A stretch of 64,000 nucleotides of DNA from Nostoc sp. UHCC 0870 (GTDB lineage: Bacteria > Cyanobacteriota > Cyanobacteriia > Cyanobacteriales > Nostocaceae), in NCBI RefSeq assembly GCF_022063185.1, contig NZ_CP091913.1, positions 1 to 64,000 of the forward strand. Direction: 5' to 3'. Each line of letters opens with the position of its first letter. Position 1 is the first letter of the stretch. Positions 46,333 to 55,161 of the stretch are shown in pieces. Position numbers and translations under genes: made by a program. The notes beneath the pieces were generated by a model, which saw nothing but the letters and a program-made list of their open reading frames with translations, had not been told where the DNA came from and did not search any database.

Positions 46333-48372
46333 TCAATTAGATAGATTTAATTTTACCCCTTGCCCAATCTCATTTTGAGATGGCTCAAAAATCCGCCAAA
46401 TCTCAATATCGTAGTTAGCGCGACCACTAAAAAGACTTTTTCCATTGGGATTGAATCTAATCGCTGTCACTTTGCTGGGATCTTGCTTTAAGGTGGTATT
46501 TAGTTGATTTGTTCTCAGATTCCAAAGTTTAATCGTACCGTCGTAACTGCCGCTAGCCAGAGTTTTACCATTAGGATTAAAGTCTAGGGAAACTATTGCT
46601 CCCGTATGTCCCTCAAGAATAGCGATCGCTTTTCCTGTCTCCAAATTCCACAATCTGATGGTCTTATCAACCCCAGTGCTAGCTATCATCTCTCCATTGG
46701 GACTAATCGCGGTAGAAACTACCTCTTTAGTGTGACCTGTTAGGGTTTTACTGACTTTGCGTGTACTTAGATTCCATACTTTAATAGTCTTATCCCAACT
46801 ACCACTTACAAGAGTTTTACTATCTGCACTAATAACAATAGAGTTGACTATATTAGTGTGACCTTCCAAGGTAGTAATTGCTTTTTTAGTTTGCAAATTC
46901 CAAAGTTTGATTCTGTTACCTTGTCCACTAGCAAGAATCTTACCATCGTTACTGATAGCCAGGCTAGTCACTGGCAAAGAAGCTTCACCCAAAGTAGCAA
47001 TTTGTTTTCCTTGTTGTATATTCCACAATCTAATAGTTTTATCTCGACTACCACTAGCCAAGATTTTGCCATCTGGACTGAAAGCAACAGACCAAACGAA
47101 ATCAGAATGTCCTTTGAGGGTATGTTTTACCTCATTTGTATCCAGATTCCACAGTTTAATAGTATTATCACTGCTACCACTGGCCAGTTTTGTAGCATCA
47201 GCACTAATAGCAATAGTATTCACTTCCTCCGTATGGTCTTTGAGGGTCTTCGCAAGATAATTATCAGCACGGGAATTAGTATTGATTGTGGGATTGGCGG
47301 AAAGATCAGTCTTACCTAAACGAAATTGTAAAGACGCTATTCCCGCTCCTATTGCTAATAGCAGAACTAAAGCACTAACAAACCCAGGTTTCTGAGCTTG
47401 TCTCACTAATAATTTTAAAATAGAAGACTGTGTTAGGTGCGTTTGCGAAATGAGAGTTGGGAAAACTGATAGTGGTGGTGGCTGGGGTGTTAAGTCTGCA
47501 AGAACTTCATCTGCTGACTGATAACGTTCATGGAAATCTATTTTTAAGAGACGATCAAGCACTTGAGCAAATTTCTTACTCACAGGGTGTTTTATATGTT
47601 CTCGCCAAGATGCAACCCAACCATAACCATTCTGTATCCACAATTGAGAAGGAGAAAATCCACTCAGTAAATGAAAGCAAGTTGCGCCTAAGCTATATAA
47701 ATCACTTGTTGGGTAAGCTTCTCCCCCCTGTAACTGCTCTATGGGTGTATATCCTTGTGAACCAATAGTTGTTCCCTTTTGAGCCTGCACTGTGACACTC
47801 AGTTGTTTCGATGCACCAAAATCAATTAATACTAATCGCCCATCTTTTTTACGGCGAATAATATTTTGTGGCTTAATATCCCGATGAATAACTCCTTGTT
47901 GATGGATAAATTTGAGGACTGGTAATAAATCAAGTAATAATTCCTGAATTTCATGTTCTTGATAAGTCAAACGTTGATTTAATTCTTGAGATAAGTTCTG
48001 ACCATCAATAAATTCTTGTACTAAATATAAATTATTATCTTGTTCAAAGTAGGCAAAAAGCTGGGGAATTTGGGCATTTTCTCCTAACTGTTGCAGTCGT
48101 ATCGCCTCTTCTTTAAATAACTCAACAGCTTTTTTCAACGCCCAAGTACCCTGTACTCGCGGAGCAAGTTGCTTAACAACACATTGATCATTTAGCTTAT
48201 CTACATCTTCTGCTAAATAAGTTCTGCCAAACCCACCTTCATCAGATAGTAGATTTACTACCCGATAACGATTTCTAAGTAAACTTGTTAACTCTGTACC
48301 GCAAGCTAGGCAGTATTTTGTACCTTCAACATTTAGAGGACTGGGACAATCTGGATTTAGACAGCAAATCAT
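46333..48372 (-). CDS. Ser/Thr protein kinase with WD40 repeats
   Basis: A 679-residue membrane-anchored kinase. The N-terminus has a Cys-rich zinc-ribbon-like segment (Cys3, Cys4, Cys9, Cys21, Cys24). The Hanks-type kinase domain (about 35-300) has a glycine loop SDEGGFGRTYLAED, Lys in CVVKQLAP, VIHRDIKPQNII and IDFGASKQL. A single membrane span (SALVLLLAIGAGIASLQF) is near 340. About seven WD40 repeats fill residues 385-670 (for example LASGSSDNTIKLWNLDT) and would form one propeller outside the membrane. This architecture is common in Nostoc, and the signal is unknown. Confidence 0.95.
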   Translation of the reverse strand: MICCLNPDCPSPLNVEGTKYCLACGTELTSLLRNRYRVVNLLSDEGGFGRTYLAEDVDKLNDQCVVKQLAPRVQGTWALKKAVELFKEEAIRLQQLGENAQIPQLFAYFEQDNNLYLVQEFIDGQNLSQELNQRLTYQEHEIQELLLDLLPVLKFIHQQGVIHRDIKPQNIIRRKKDGRLVLIDFGASKQLSVTVQAQKGTTIGSQGYTPIEQLQGGEAYPTSDLYSLGATCFHLLSGFSPSQLWIQNGYGWVASWREHIKHPVSKKFAQVLDRLLKIDFHERYQSADEVLADLTPQPPPLSVFPTLISQTHLTQSSILKLLVRQAQKPGFVSALVLLLAIGAGIASLQFRLGKTDLSANPTINTNSRADNYLAKTLKDHTEEVNTIAISADATKLASGSSDNTIKLWNLDTNEVKHTLKGHSDFVWSVAFSPDGKILASGSRDKTIRLWNIQQGKQIATLGEASLPVTSLAISNDGKILASGQGNRIKLWNLQTKKAITTLEGHTNIVNSIVISADSKTLVSGSWDKTIKVWNLSTRKVSKTLTGHTKEVVSTAISPNGEMIASTGVDKTIRLWNLETGKAIAILEGHTGAIVSLDFNPNGKTLASGSYDGTIKLWNLRTNQLNTTLKQDPSKVTAIRFNPNGKSLFSGRANYDIEIWRIFEPSQNEIGQGVKLNLSN

Positions 48373-48753
48373 AGAAGAATATATTTTTTATATAGGACTC
48401 ACTTTGATTCTTGAAACATAGGTATGTTATGCAATGCACCCCCACTACCGCAAGGCGGAAGTCAAAAGTCAAAAGTCAAAAGTCAAACCATATAGAATAT
48501 GTTGTTAATTTTACGCTTAGGCTAATACACTAATAATTATGATAGTGTATCAAATAAATTAGTATAATTTTTAGTGGTGGAAGAATTTAAAAGTTAATTC
48601 TGAAGAGTTAAATTTAATACATCTATACCTTGTTGAGCTTGACAAAAATTCTATTTTATGGATTGAAATCGATATATTCTCCAGAAAAAATTTCTTTCAA
48701 TTGTTTTGAAAGTAGAAAGACGTAAATCCTGTTCTATATTTTAGGAGTGAGCA
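48373..48753. other. Intergenic region between divergent kinase and secreted-protein genes
   Basis: 381 bases of AT-rich DNA. It has an AGTCAAAA octamer array at about 48459-48487, preceded by CCGCAAGGCGG. No gene is visible. AGGAG at 48743-48747 is the ribosome-binding site of the next gene, 6 bases before its ATG. Confidence 0.6.
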
Positions 48754-50013
48754 ATGAAAAAGCAAGACGATAAAAAATCTGCACATAAATTAAAGTCTCT
48801 GTTTATCTATGGCATTAGTTCTAGTCTCATCATATCGAGTTATATCCTACCAATCAGTGCGGAGAATATTCAGAATAAAAGGCGAGAATTTATCATTGCT
48901 TCACTACCAATAGATGACCCAACGTTAAAGCAAGGAATCAATGAGATTAAAGTTCCTGAAGCTCCTAAATCTCAAAAAGATGAAGCACCTATTAAAGCTC
49001 CTATAAATCCTAATCCGAAAAATCAGCCTAATACAAGCGTATCTAATAATATTAATCCCAATAGAGGTAATAGCTCCACTAGTAACACCTCCAATAACAG
49101 CAGTAGTTCTAATAATCGCCCGACAAATAGTAGCAGTAGTTCTAACAATCGCCCGGCAAATAATAGCAGTAGTTCTAACAATCGCCCGGCAAATAATAGC
49201 AGTAGTTCTAACAATCGCCCTGTAAATAACAGCAGTAGTTCCAGGAGTCCTAATAGAAATAACAGAGGCAGTTCAAGGACTCCTAACCCGGTAACATCAA
49301 CTAATAGCTCATCTAAAGAGCCTACATATAGAAACATTGATTTTGTAGATATTCCCTTTGGAATATTATCCCCCGGTGATTTTAAATCGGAAGGCAGGTA
49401 TTTTCATTTCTACCGATTTGAGGGGCAAGAAAATCAAGTAATTCAACTCAGACTCACAGGAAGTGTAGATAAACGTCGCACCAACAACTTGAGTTTACAA
49501 CCCTATATGTTTTTGTTAGATCCTGATAATAATGTGATCTTGCGAAGGGGAAGTTCAGACAAGAGTAAAAATATTAGAGATGCTTCCATATTTGCCAAAC
49601 TGCCAGCAAAAGGTAGTTACACCATTGCTGTTACTAGCCAAAACCCTGGAGATATAGGCCGTTATACATTAGCATTGAGGAATGATAGAGCTAGCTACAT
49701 CGAAGATGATTTTAGTGAACTAACTGATACTAGCCCAACTCTACAAAATGGCAACTCATATAATGTCACTAAGTTAGAAGGTAAAAAAGGCCAGCTTGTC
49801 AGTATTCGTGCAGATAGTGTCTTTGAAGATTTTTCTCCCTTTATAGTTTTGTTGGATGCTAAGGGGAAGGTAGTATCTTCAGATAGTGAAAGAGAAGGTC
49901 AATACAGCGCGTTAATTGATCGAGCTAAATTACCTGATGATGGAACTTACTATGTGGTGGTATTTTCCAAAACTGCCACTAGACGTGGGAGATATAGATT
50001 AACTATTTTCTAA
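48754..50013 (+). CDS. Secreted protein with SSSSNNRP repeats and PPC domains
   Basis: A 419-residue protein. A basic N-terminus and hydrophobic segment (SLFIYGISSSLIISSYIL) form a signal peptide. A low-complexity linker follows, containing an 11-residue repeat SSSSNNRPANN (residues about 116-160). The C-terminal half has two beta-rich domains of the bacterial pre-peptidase C-terminal (PPC) type (FHFYRFEGQENQVIQLRL...YTLAL and YNVTKLEGKKGQLVSIRA...YRLTI). These domains are common in exported cyanobacterial proteins; the role is probably structural or adhesive. The 33-bp DNA repeat is nearly perfect. Confidence 0.85.
   Translation: MKKQDDKKSAHKLKSLFIYGISSSLIISSYILPISAENIQNKRREFIIASLPIDDPTLKQGINEIKVPEAPKSQKDEAPIKAPINPNPKNQPNTSVSNNINPNRGNSSTSNTSNNSSSSNNRPTNSSSSSNNRPANNSSSSNNRPANNSSSSNNRPVNNSSSSRSPNRNNRGSSRTPNPVTSTNSSSKEPTYRNIDFVDIPFGILSPGDFKSEGRYFHFYRFEGQENQVIQLRLTGSVDKRRTNNLSLQPYMFLLDPDNNVILRRGSSDKSKNIRDASIFAKLPAKGSYTIAVTSQNPGDIGRYTLALRNDRASYIEDDFSELTDTSPTLQNGNSYNVTKLEGKKGQLVSIRADSVFEDFSPFIVLLDAKGKVVSSDSEREGQYSALIDRAKLPDDGTYYVVVFSKTATRRGRYRLTIF
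49099..49240 (+). repeat. 33-bp tandem repeat in coding sequence
   Basis: Four full units (49099, 49132, 49165 and 49198) and a partial fifth, coding for an 11-residue Ser/Asn/Pro repeat. Units 2-4 are almost identical, suggesting recent expansion. Confidence 0.92.
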
Positions 50014-50067
50014 TTTTTTTTGGGGATTTATCTGGGCGTAATTTATAAAAACCCCACCCCCAACCCC

Positions 50068-50174
50068 CTCCCCGCAAGCGAGGAGGGCTATGATATACCT
50101 CATGTGATTAGGAAACACTATCTCCCCGCAAGCGAGGAGGGGGCTATGATATACCTCATGTTAGGAAACGCTAT
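50068..50174. repeat. Tandem duplication of a ~53-bp intergenic unit
   Basis: Two copies (50068-50121 and 50122-50174) of a unit starting CTCCCCGCAAGCGAGGAG and ending in a TAGGAAAC-C/G-CTAT segment. The first part forms a small hairpin. The copies differ by a few substitutions and small indels. Confidence 0.88.
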
Positions 50175-50255
50175 AAGTTTAGAGAGATTCTAACTTAAAT
50201 CATAATTATTAAATAATTAAAAAATGGGTTGGAGAATTGAAGCCAAGGTGGAAAT

Positions 50256-51671
50256 ATGATCTGGGAACATACCCTGAAGTTTACTATCCAAAACGTATTG
50301 ATTGCTGCCGATCGCAGTTACACAACTAGAGATGTGCAGATTATAGACGGTAAAATTGCGGCGATCGCACCCAATTTAGATGTAATCGGTACGGCGATTG
50401 ACGGTGAGCATAAATTATTACTACCTGGCTTTATCAATGCTCATACCCATTCTTCCGAAAAGTGGCAACGGGGCGTGATTCCGCCTTTACCTCTAGAATT
50501 ATGGTTAGCACACCTATATGATTCTGCACCAGTTGACATAGAACAAGTTTATCTAAGTGCTTTGGGTACAGCTGTAGAAACTCTCATGTCTGGTGGTACA
50601 AGTGTAGTAGATCATCTGGTATTAATTCCTGGACAAGAGATAGAAACTATCACTAGTGCGGTTCGTGCTTATCAAGAAGTGGGGATACGGGCTTTTATCG
50701 CCCCTCTCATTCAAGACGAATCTCTCATGGCTGGAATACCGGCGGGGGAATCAACCCAAACCCATGAACCGTTTTTTCGTTCCACAGCCGCAACTCTCGA
50801 AATCATCGAAGCAGCAATCCAACAGTTTCACCGTCCCGATGAGGGTGTGAGTGTTTTAGTTGCCCCAACGGGGATACAATTGTGTACAGATGCTTTATTT
50901 GAGGGTTGTATTGAATTAAGCGATCGCTATAATATTTGTCGTCACTCTCATTTACTCGAAACCAAAGCCCAAGAGAAACTCGCCCAAGAAAAATACGGTT
51001 GTACTGCTGTTGAACATCTTAAACGAATTGGTTACTTGAGCGATCGCACTTCCTTAGCTCATTGTGTCTGGTTGAATGATGCTGATATCGCCATCCTGGC
51101 AGAAACTCAATCTACCGTTGTACACAATCCCCTCAGTAATCTACGTTTAGGTAGCGGCATCGCCCCAATTTTAAAATATCAGCAAGCTGGGGTAAATGTA
51201 ACCTTTGGTTGTGATGGTGCTTCTAGCAATGACTCCCAAGACTTATTAGAAGCCATCAAAATCGGTTCTATTCTGCACAACATTACAGACTTAGATTATC
51301 GCTACTGGATTACACCCCGAAAAGCCGTAGAAATGGCATCATTAGGCGGTGCAAAGGGGTTAAATATGGCAGATCAACTGGGGTCACTCACCGTTGGGAA
51401 ACAAGCCGATTTAATGCTTTATGACCTCACTAATTTATCATTGCTACCCCGTACAGACCCCATTGGGTTATTAGTTTTAGGTCGCCCTACCAATGTAGTA
51501 GATAGCGCATGGGTGAATGGTAAGCAAATTATTGCCAATGGTAAAGTAACGACGATTAACGTTGATGAACTGCGACAAGAATTATTTAACCGCAGCCAGT
51601 GGAATACCAAACCCCAGTCGCCAACGGTAGCAGCAATTGAGGCTCATTATCGTACAGTTATGGGTTTGTGA
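50256..51671 (+). CDS. Amidohydrolase / guanine- or SAH-type deaminase family protein
   Basis: A 471-residue amidohydrolase of the TRZ/ATZ group. Metal ligands are visible: NAHTHSSEKW (HxH), RHSHLLE (His), LAHCVWLN (His) and FGCDGASSND (Asp). The family includes S-adenosylhomocysteine deaminase, chlorohydrolases and 8-oxoguanine deaminases; this member is likely a deaminase but the substrate is uncertain. AGGTGGA lies a few bases before the ATG. It is monocistronic and normal in length. Confidence 0.9.
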   Translation: MIWEHTLKFTIQNVLIAADRSYTTRDVQIIDGKIAAIAPNLDVIGTAIDGEHKLLLPGFINAHTHSSEKWQRGVIPPLPLELWLAHLYDSAPVDIEQVYLSALGTAVETLMSGGTSVVDHLVLIPGQEIETITSAVRAYQEVGIRAFIAPLIQDESLMAGIPAGESTQTHEPFFRSTAATLEIIEAAIQQFHRPDEGVSVLVAPTGIQLCTDALFEGCIELSDRYNICRHSHLLETKAQEKLAQEKYGCTAVEHLKRIGYLSDRTSLAHCVWLNDADIAILAETQSTVVHNPLSNLRLGSGIAPILKYQQAGVNVTFGCDGASSNDSQDLLEAIKIGSILHNITDLDYRYWITPRKAVEMASLGGAKGLNMADQLGSLTVGKQADLMLYDLTNLSLLPRTDPIGLLVLGRPTNVVDSAWVNGKQIIANGKVTTINVDELRQELFNRSQWNTKPQSPTVAAIEAHYRTVMGL

Positions 51672-51945
51672 AACCCTCGATAGTACGCCTTGTCTACCTT
51701 CTGCGTTGACAAAGGTGTACACACATCTGGGTGCTGAGTGCAGAATGTCGTTTTAATACGGTGCAGATTTGAATGTGACAGAGTTCGACCATGACAAGTT
51801 GTGGAGTGGATAACACCGACGTTGCCACCGTGAAGCAAGAAGTATTTGTTAGCAAATGCTAGTAAATATGGAACGGAAAGTGCTTTTTGATGAGAACATC
51901 AATATGTTAACAGTGACAAATAATTAGTCAATGTACATCTGAAAA
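51672..51945 (+). pseudogene. Possible TnpB C-terminal remnant
   Basis: After the amidohydrolase there is a short frame (51800-51862) ending CGVDNTDVATVKQEVFVSKC, which resembles the KQE-type C-terminal tails of IS1341/IS605 TnpB proteins. Upstream the frame is broken by TGA at 51776-51778. No other TnpB motif survives. The match is a short one, so confidence is low; the rest of the stretch shows nothing recognisable. Confidence 0.35.
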
Positions 51946-52016
51946 GCGGGCGATGGGACTCGAACCCACGACGTTCACCATGGGAAGGTGACATTCTACC
52001 ACTGAATTACACCCGC
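51946..52016 (-). tRNA. tRNA-Gly(CCC)
   Basis: A 71-base cloverleaf on the minus strand: acceptor GCGGGTG/CGCCCGC (one wobble), D-arm ATTC/GAAT, anticodon stem TCACC/GGTGA with loop TTCCCAT (anticodon CCC), T-arm GTGGG/CCCAT with TTCGAGT. No CCA is encoded. The discriminator follows directly. Confidence 0.95.
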
Positions 52017-52072
52017 GAATAGCCTTGATATTGATTCAGGTAATCATTATATCATTATCTCCTGAATAAATC

Positions 52073-52235
52073 AGGACTTACGCACAAAGGTTATTTGTTA
52101 AGAATGGGTGTAAGGGTGTGAGGGTATAGGGGTGTAAGGGTTTTGAACACCTACACCCCTATACCCCTATACCCCTATACCCCTATACCCCTATACCCCT
52201 ATACCCTTTATTTTTCGTATCACTGCGTAAGTCCT
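52073..52235. mobile_element. MITE-like element with 12-bp inverted ends
   Basis: Perfect 12-bp terminal inverted repeats, AGGACTTACGCA (52073-52084) and TGCGTAAGTCCT (52224-52235), enclose 139 bases made mostly of octamer arrays in opposite orientation: GGTGTAAG-type (52105-52140) and ACCCCTAT-type (52151-52207). No clear target duplication was found. It codes for nothing. It lies just upstream (genomic right) of the tRNA-Gly gene. Confidence 0.65.
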
Positions 52236-52655
52236 ATAAATAAATTCAATTGTTTAATCTTGAGTTGAAAACCTGAAATTATACAGATATCATAGCAAAT
52301 TATAAAAAATATTAAGTTTAATCACAATATATTAAACATAGCCCAATTTTTGATTATCTAACTGTAATAATTGCCGCTATAGTAAAGAGAAATAAGTATT
52401 ATTTTTAATTTATCAAACAACAAGATTGCGTGTTTATACTGAAACGTAGAAAAGGGACATTACTTTATATTTTTGTCAATCGATCATACTTATTTGAATC
52501 ACACAAGCTGAGTTATTAGATCACAGACACCTAATAATTAAGAGTGGAATATAGATAATCAAAAGAAATCTGCATTTTCAAAATGCCATTTAGGGTTTCC
52601 CTGAAGGTATTGTTTGTAAAAAACTTTAAATAATTTCCCAACTTAAGTAAATTAT
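52236..52655. other. AT-rich leader of the HD-domain gene
   Basis: 420 bases of very AT-rich DNA. No gene, repeat or confident promoter was recognised. Confidence 0.4.
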
Positions 52656-53531
52656 ATGTTCAACGCTACTGAAATTTTAATTGATGCTTTTGTCAAACAA
52701 ATTAGAGAAGGATACAGCCGCACATATGGTGGTTTCAAAAATGATTATCAAGATATTATCGCTTGGGCTGGTAATATGGCGTTGGAAAACATAGCCAACA
52801 GCGATGCGCTCTATCACAATGTTGAACATTCTATATTAGTTACCCTAGTAGGACAAGAAATTCTACGCGGCAAACATATCCGCGAAGGTGGTGTTTCTAG
52901 TGAAGATTGGTTGCATTTTATTATTTCCTTGTTGTGTCATGATATTGGCTATGTCAAAGGAGTTTGCCGACAAGACCAAGAAAATAAAGGCTTATACTCC
53001 ACGGGCAAAAATGGCAGAATGATCTCTCTTCCTCCTGGGGCTTCTGATGCTAGTCTGACACCGTATCATGTAGATAGAGCTAAACTTTTTATTGATGAGC
53101 GTTTTGGCGGACATAAACTTATAGATGCTGACGTAATTAAAAGTAATATTGAATTAACTAGATTTCCTGTACCGACAGCAGAAGATCATCAAGAGACAAC
53201 TAGTTTTGCTGGATTGGTGCGTGCTGCTGATTTGATTGGGCAATTAAGCGACCCACGTTACTTAAAGAAAATCACCTCTTTATTTTACGAGTTTGAAGAA
53301 ACTGGAGTCACTAAAGTTTTAGGGTACGAAAATCCTGCCGATTTACGCAAGAATTACGCTAAGTTCTATTGGAATGGGGTTCATCCCTACATCACCGACG
53401 GGCTAAGATATTTATCTTTGACGCAGCAAGGGAAGCAAATTATGGCTAATCTCTACTCAAATGTATTTGTTGTAGAGCATGAAAAAAACCAAGAAGAACA
53501 AAAATACTTGGTTGAGCAATTACAAGGTTAG
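52656..53531 (+). CDS. HD-domain phosphohydrolase
   Basis: A 291-residue protein with the metal-binding HD pattern: His in YHNVEHSILVTLVGQ, His-Asp in ISLLCHDIGYVKG and a late Asp in LVRAADLIGQLSDP. The family hydrolyses nucleotides or cyclic nucleotides, but no GGDEF or GYP motif is present, so the substrate is open. There is no membrane span. The length and the intact motifs suggest an active enzyme. It is monocistronic and followed by repeat-rich DNA. Confidence 0.85.
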   Translation: MFNATEILIDAFVKQIREGYSRTYGGFKNDYQDIIAWAGNMALENIANSDALYHNVEHSILVTLVGQEILRGKHIREGGVSSEDWLHFIISLLCHDIGYVKGVCRQDQENKGLYSTGKNGRMISLPPGASDASLTPYHVDRAKLFIDERFGGHKLIDADVIKSNIELTRFPVPTAEDHQETTSFAGLVRAADLIGQLSDPRYLKKITSLFYEFEETGVTKVLGYENPADLRKNYAKFYWNGVHPYITDGLRYLSLTQQGKQIMANLYSNVFVVEHEKNQEEQKYLVEQLQG

Positions 53532-53918
53532 TTATTGGGGACAAATCAATTCAAAATTCAAAATTCAAAATTCAAAATTCAAAATTAGAGGCTGTTTGAA
53601 AAGTTTTGTCAGGTATCATTTGTCATTCTGAGTGGAGCTTTGCGGAAGGAAGAATCCGCGTTTTCACCGTTATGCTGGGATGCTTCCTTCGTCAGCATGA
53701 CATAAAAGAGGACTTTTCAAACACCCTCTTAAATAACTGGGGATTGGGGATGAGTTTAAATCTAAAACTCACCTGTCCCCTGTCCCCTGTCCCCTGTCAC
53801 CTGTCACCTATCCCCTATCCCCTGTCATCTACCCAAAGATTTATCTATATACCCTTGACTATATTGACCATTCACCCTTAACTAATGACTAATAACTAAT
53901 GACTAATAACTAAAAACT
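53532..53918. other. Repeat-rich intergenic region
   Basis: 387 bases comprising a TTCAAAA heptamer array (53556-53586), the second MITE copy (53588-53728), a CCCCTGT/CACCTGT array (53771-53829) and an ACTAATGACTAATA-type repeat (53881-53917) up to the permease start. An open frame crosses the MITE and arrays but is not a gene. Confidence 0.85.
53588..53728. mobile_element. MITE, 141 bp, copy 2 (IS5-type ends)
   Basis: Same element as 1665-1805, in the same orientation, with four substitutions. Its 17-bp ends GAGGCTGTTTGAAAAGT and complement match at 16 of 17. The flanking 3-bp duplication is TTA (53585-53587 and 53729-53731). Confidence 0.9.
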
Positions 53919-55037
53919 ATGAATTGGTGGCAAAGACTTCAGAAAAATCCTTTGGCACGATTTGGGGCAATCTTGTTGCTGGTTTTCTATATGGCGGTAA
54001 TTGCTGCTGATTTCATCGCCCCATACAACCCTTACGTGTCACAAGCTAATGGTTCACTATTACCACCTACTCGGATTTATTGGGTTGCCAAAACATCGGG
54101 TAAGTTTATCGGACCCCACATTTATCCAACAACTCAGGGAGATACGGACTTAGAAACAGGCGATCGCCAATTGATTGTAGACTATACAAAGCCTTCGCCT
54201 GTAAGATTGTTTGTTGCTGGGCCAGAATACCGATTATTTCAGTTGAGTCTACCACTACCCCCGAAATCGGAAGAAGTTACTATCATCCCTGGTATACCCT
54301 TAAATTGGCATTTGTTTGGTGCAGATGGGGATGCAAAATTAAATCTTCTAGGGACTGATGAACAAGGACGTGACCAACTTAGCCGCCTGTTGTATGGTGG
54401 GCGCATTAGTTTATTTATTGGGATTATTGGTGTACTTTTCACCTTTCCTCTCGGTTTATTGATAGGTGGGATTTCTGGCTATTTTGGTGGTTGGATTGAT
54501 AGCGTCATTATGCGAATAGCAGAAGTGCTAATGACTTTCCCTAGTATCTATCTGTTGGTTACTTTGGGTGCAGTCTTACCGGCTGGTTTAAGCAGCAGTC
54601 AGCGATTTTTATTAATTGTGTTGATTACTTCTGTGATTAGCTGGGCTGGTTTAGCTAGGGTAATCCGTGGACAAGTCCTGTCAATTAAAGAGCGAGAGTT
54701 TGTCCAAGCAGCGAGAGCAATGGGTGGGAAGCCAATATATATTATTATCCGCCATGTTTTACCGCAAACGGCTACTTATGTGATTATCTCTGCTACCTTG
54801 GCAGTTCCCAGTTTTATTGGCTCGGAAGCAATACTAAGTTTGATTGGTTTGGGTATTCAACAACCCGACCCATCTTGGGGAAATATGCTGTCTTTAGCCA
54901 GTAATGCGTCTATTTTGGTACTACAACCCTGGTTAATTTGGCCTCCGGCTTTGTTAATTATTATGACAGTTTTGGCTTTCAATTTACTGGGGGATGGGTT
55001 GAGAGATGCGCTTGACCCCCGGAGTTTGCGTAGGTAG
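53919..55037 (+). CDS. ABC transporter permease (DppC/OppC type)
   Basis: A 372-residue inner-membrane permease. The N-terminus has one membrane segment (GAILLLVFYMAVIAADFIAPY), then a periplasmic stretch of about 120 residues, then the core with LFIGIIGVLFTFPLGLLIGG and the EAA loop VQAARAMGGKPIYIIIRHVLPQ, matching peptide/nickel-type permeases. It would pair with a DppB-type permease and ATPase, none of which is nearby. The periplasmic insert after the first helix is larger than in E. coli DppC. A heptamer array follows the stop. Confidence 0.9.
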   Translation: MNWWQRLQKNPLARFGAILLLVFYMAVIAADFIAPYNPYVSQANGSLLPPTRIYWVAKTSGKFIGPHIYPTTQGDTDLETGDRQLIVDYTKPSPVRLFVAGPEYRLFQLSLPLPPKSEEVTIIPGIPLNWHLFGADGDAKLNLLGTDEQGRDQLSRLLYGGRISLFIGIIGVLFTFPLGLLIGGISGYFGGWIDSVIMRIAEVLMTFPSIYLLVTLGAVLPAGLSSSQRFLLIVLITSVISWAGLARVIRGQVLSIKEREFVQAARAMGGKPIYIIIRHVLPQTATYVIISATLAVPSFIGSEAILSLIGLGIQQPDPSWGNMLSLASNASILVLQPWLIWPPALLIIMTVLAFNLLGDGLRDALDPRSLRR

Positions 55038-55041
55038 GAGA

Positions 55042-55101
55042 GAGGGGACAGGGGACAGGGGACAGGGGACAGGGGACAGGGGACAGGGGACAGGGGACAG
55101 G
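55042..55101 (+). repeat. GGGGACA heptamer array
   Basis: Eight near-perfect tandem heptamers beginning a few bases after the permease stop codon. They belong to the family at 17549. Confidence 0.93.
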
Positions 55102-55161
55102 TGGATTTAAACCCAATCCAAAATCTAAAATCTAAAATCCAAAATTAATTGAATTGCCCAT

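Noticed and set aside
49023..49337. Leu-rich open frame opposite the SSSSNNRP repeat
   Set aside because: Antisense artefact of the Ser/Asn repeat; no ribosome-binding site.
52100..52210. CRISPR-like array near the tRNA
   Set aside because: Contiguous octamers without spacers.
53606..53881. 91-codon open frame on the plus strand
   Set aside because: It runs through the MITE and heptamer array, so it is repeat DNA rather than a gene.
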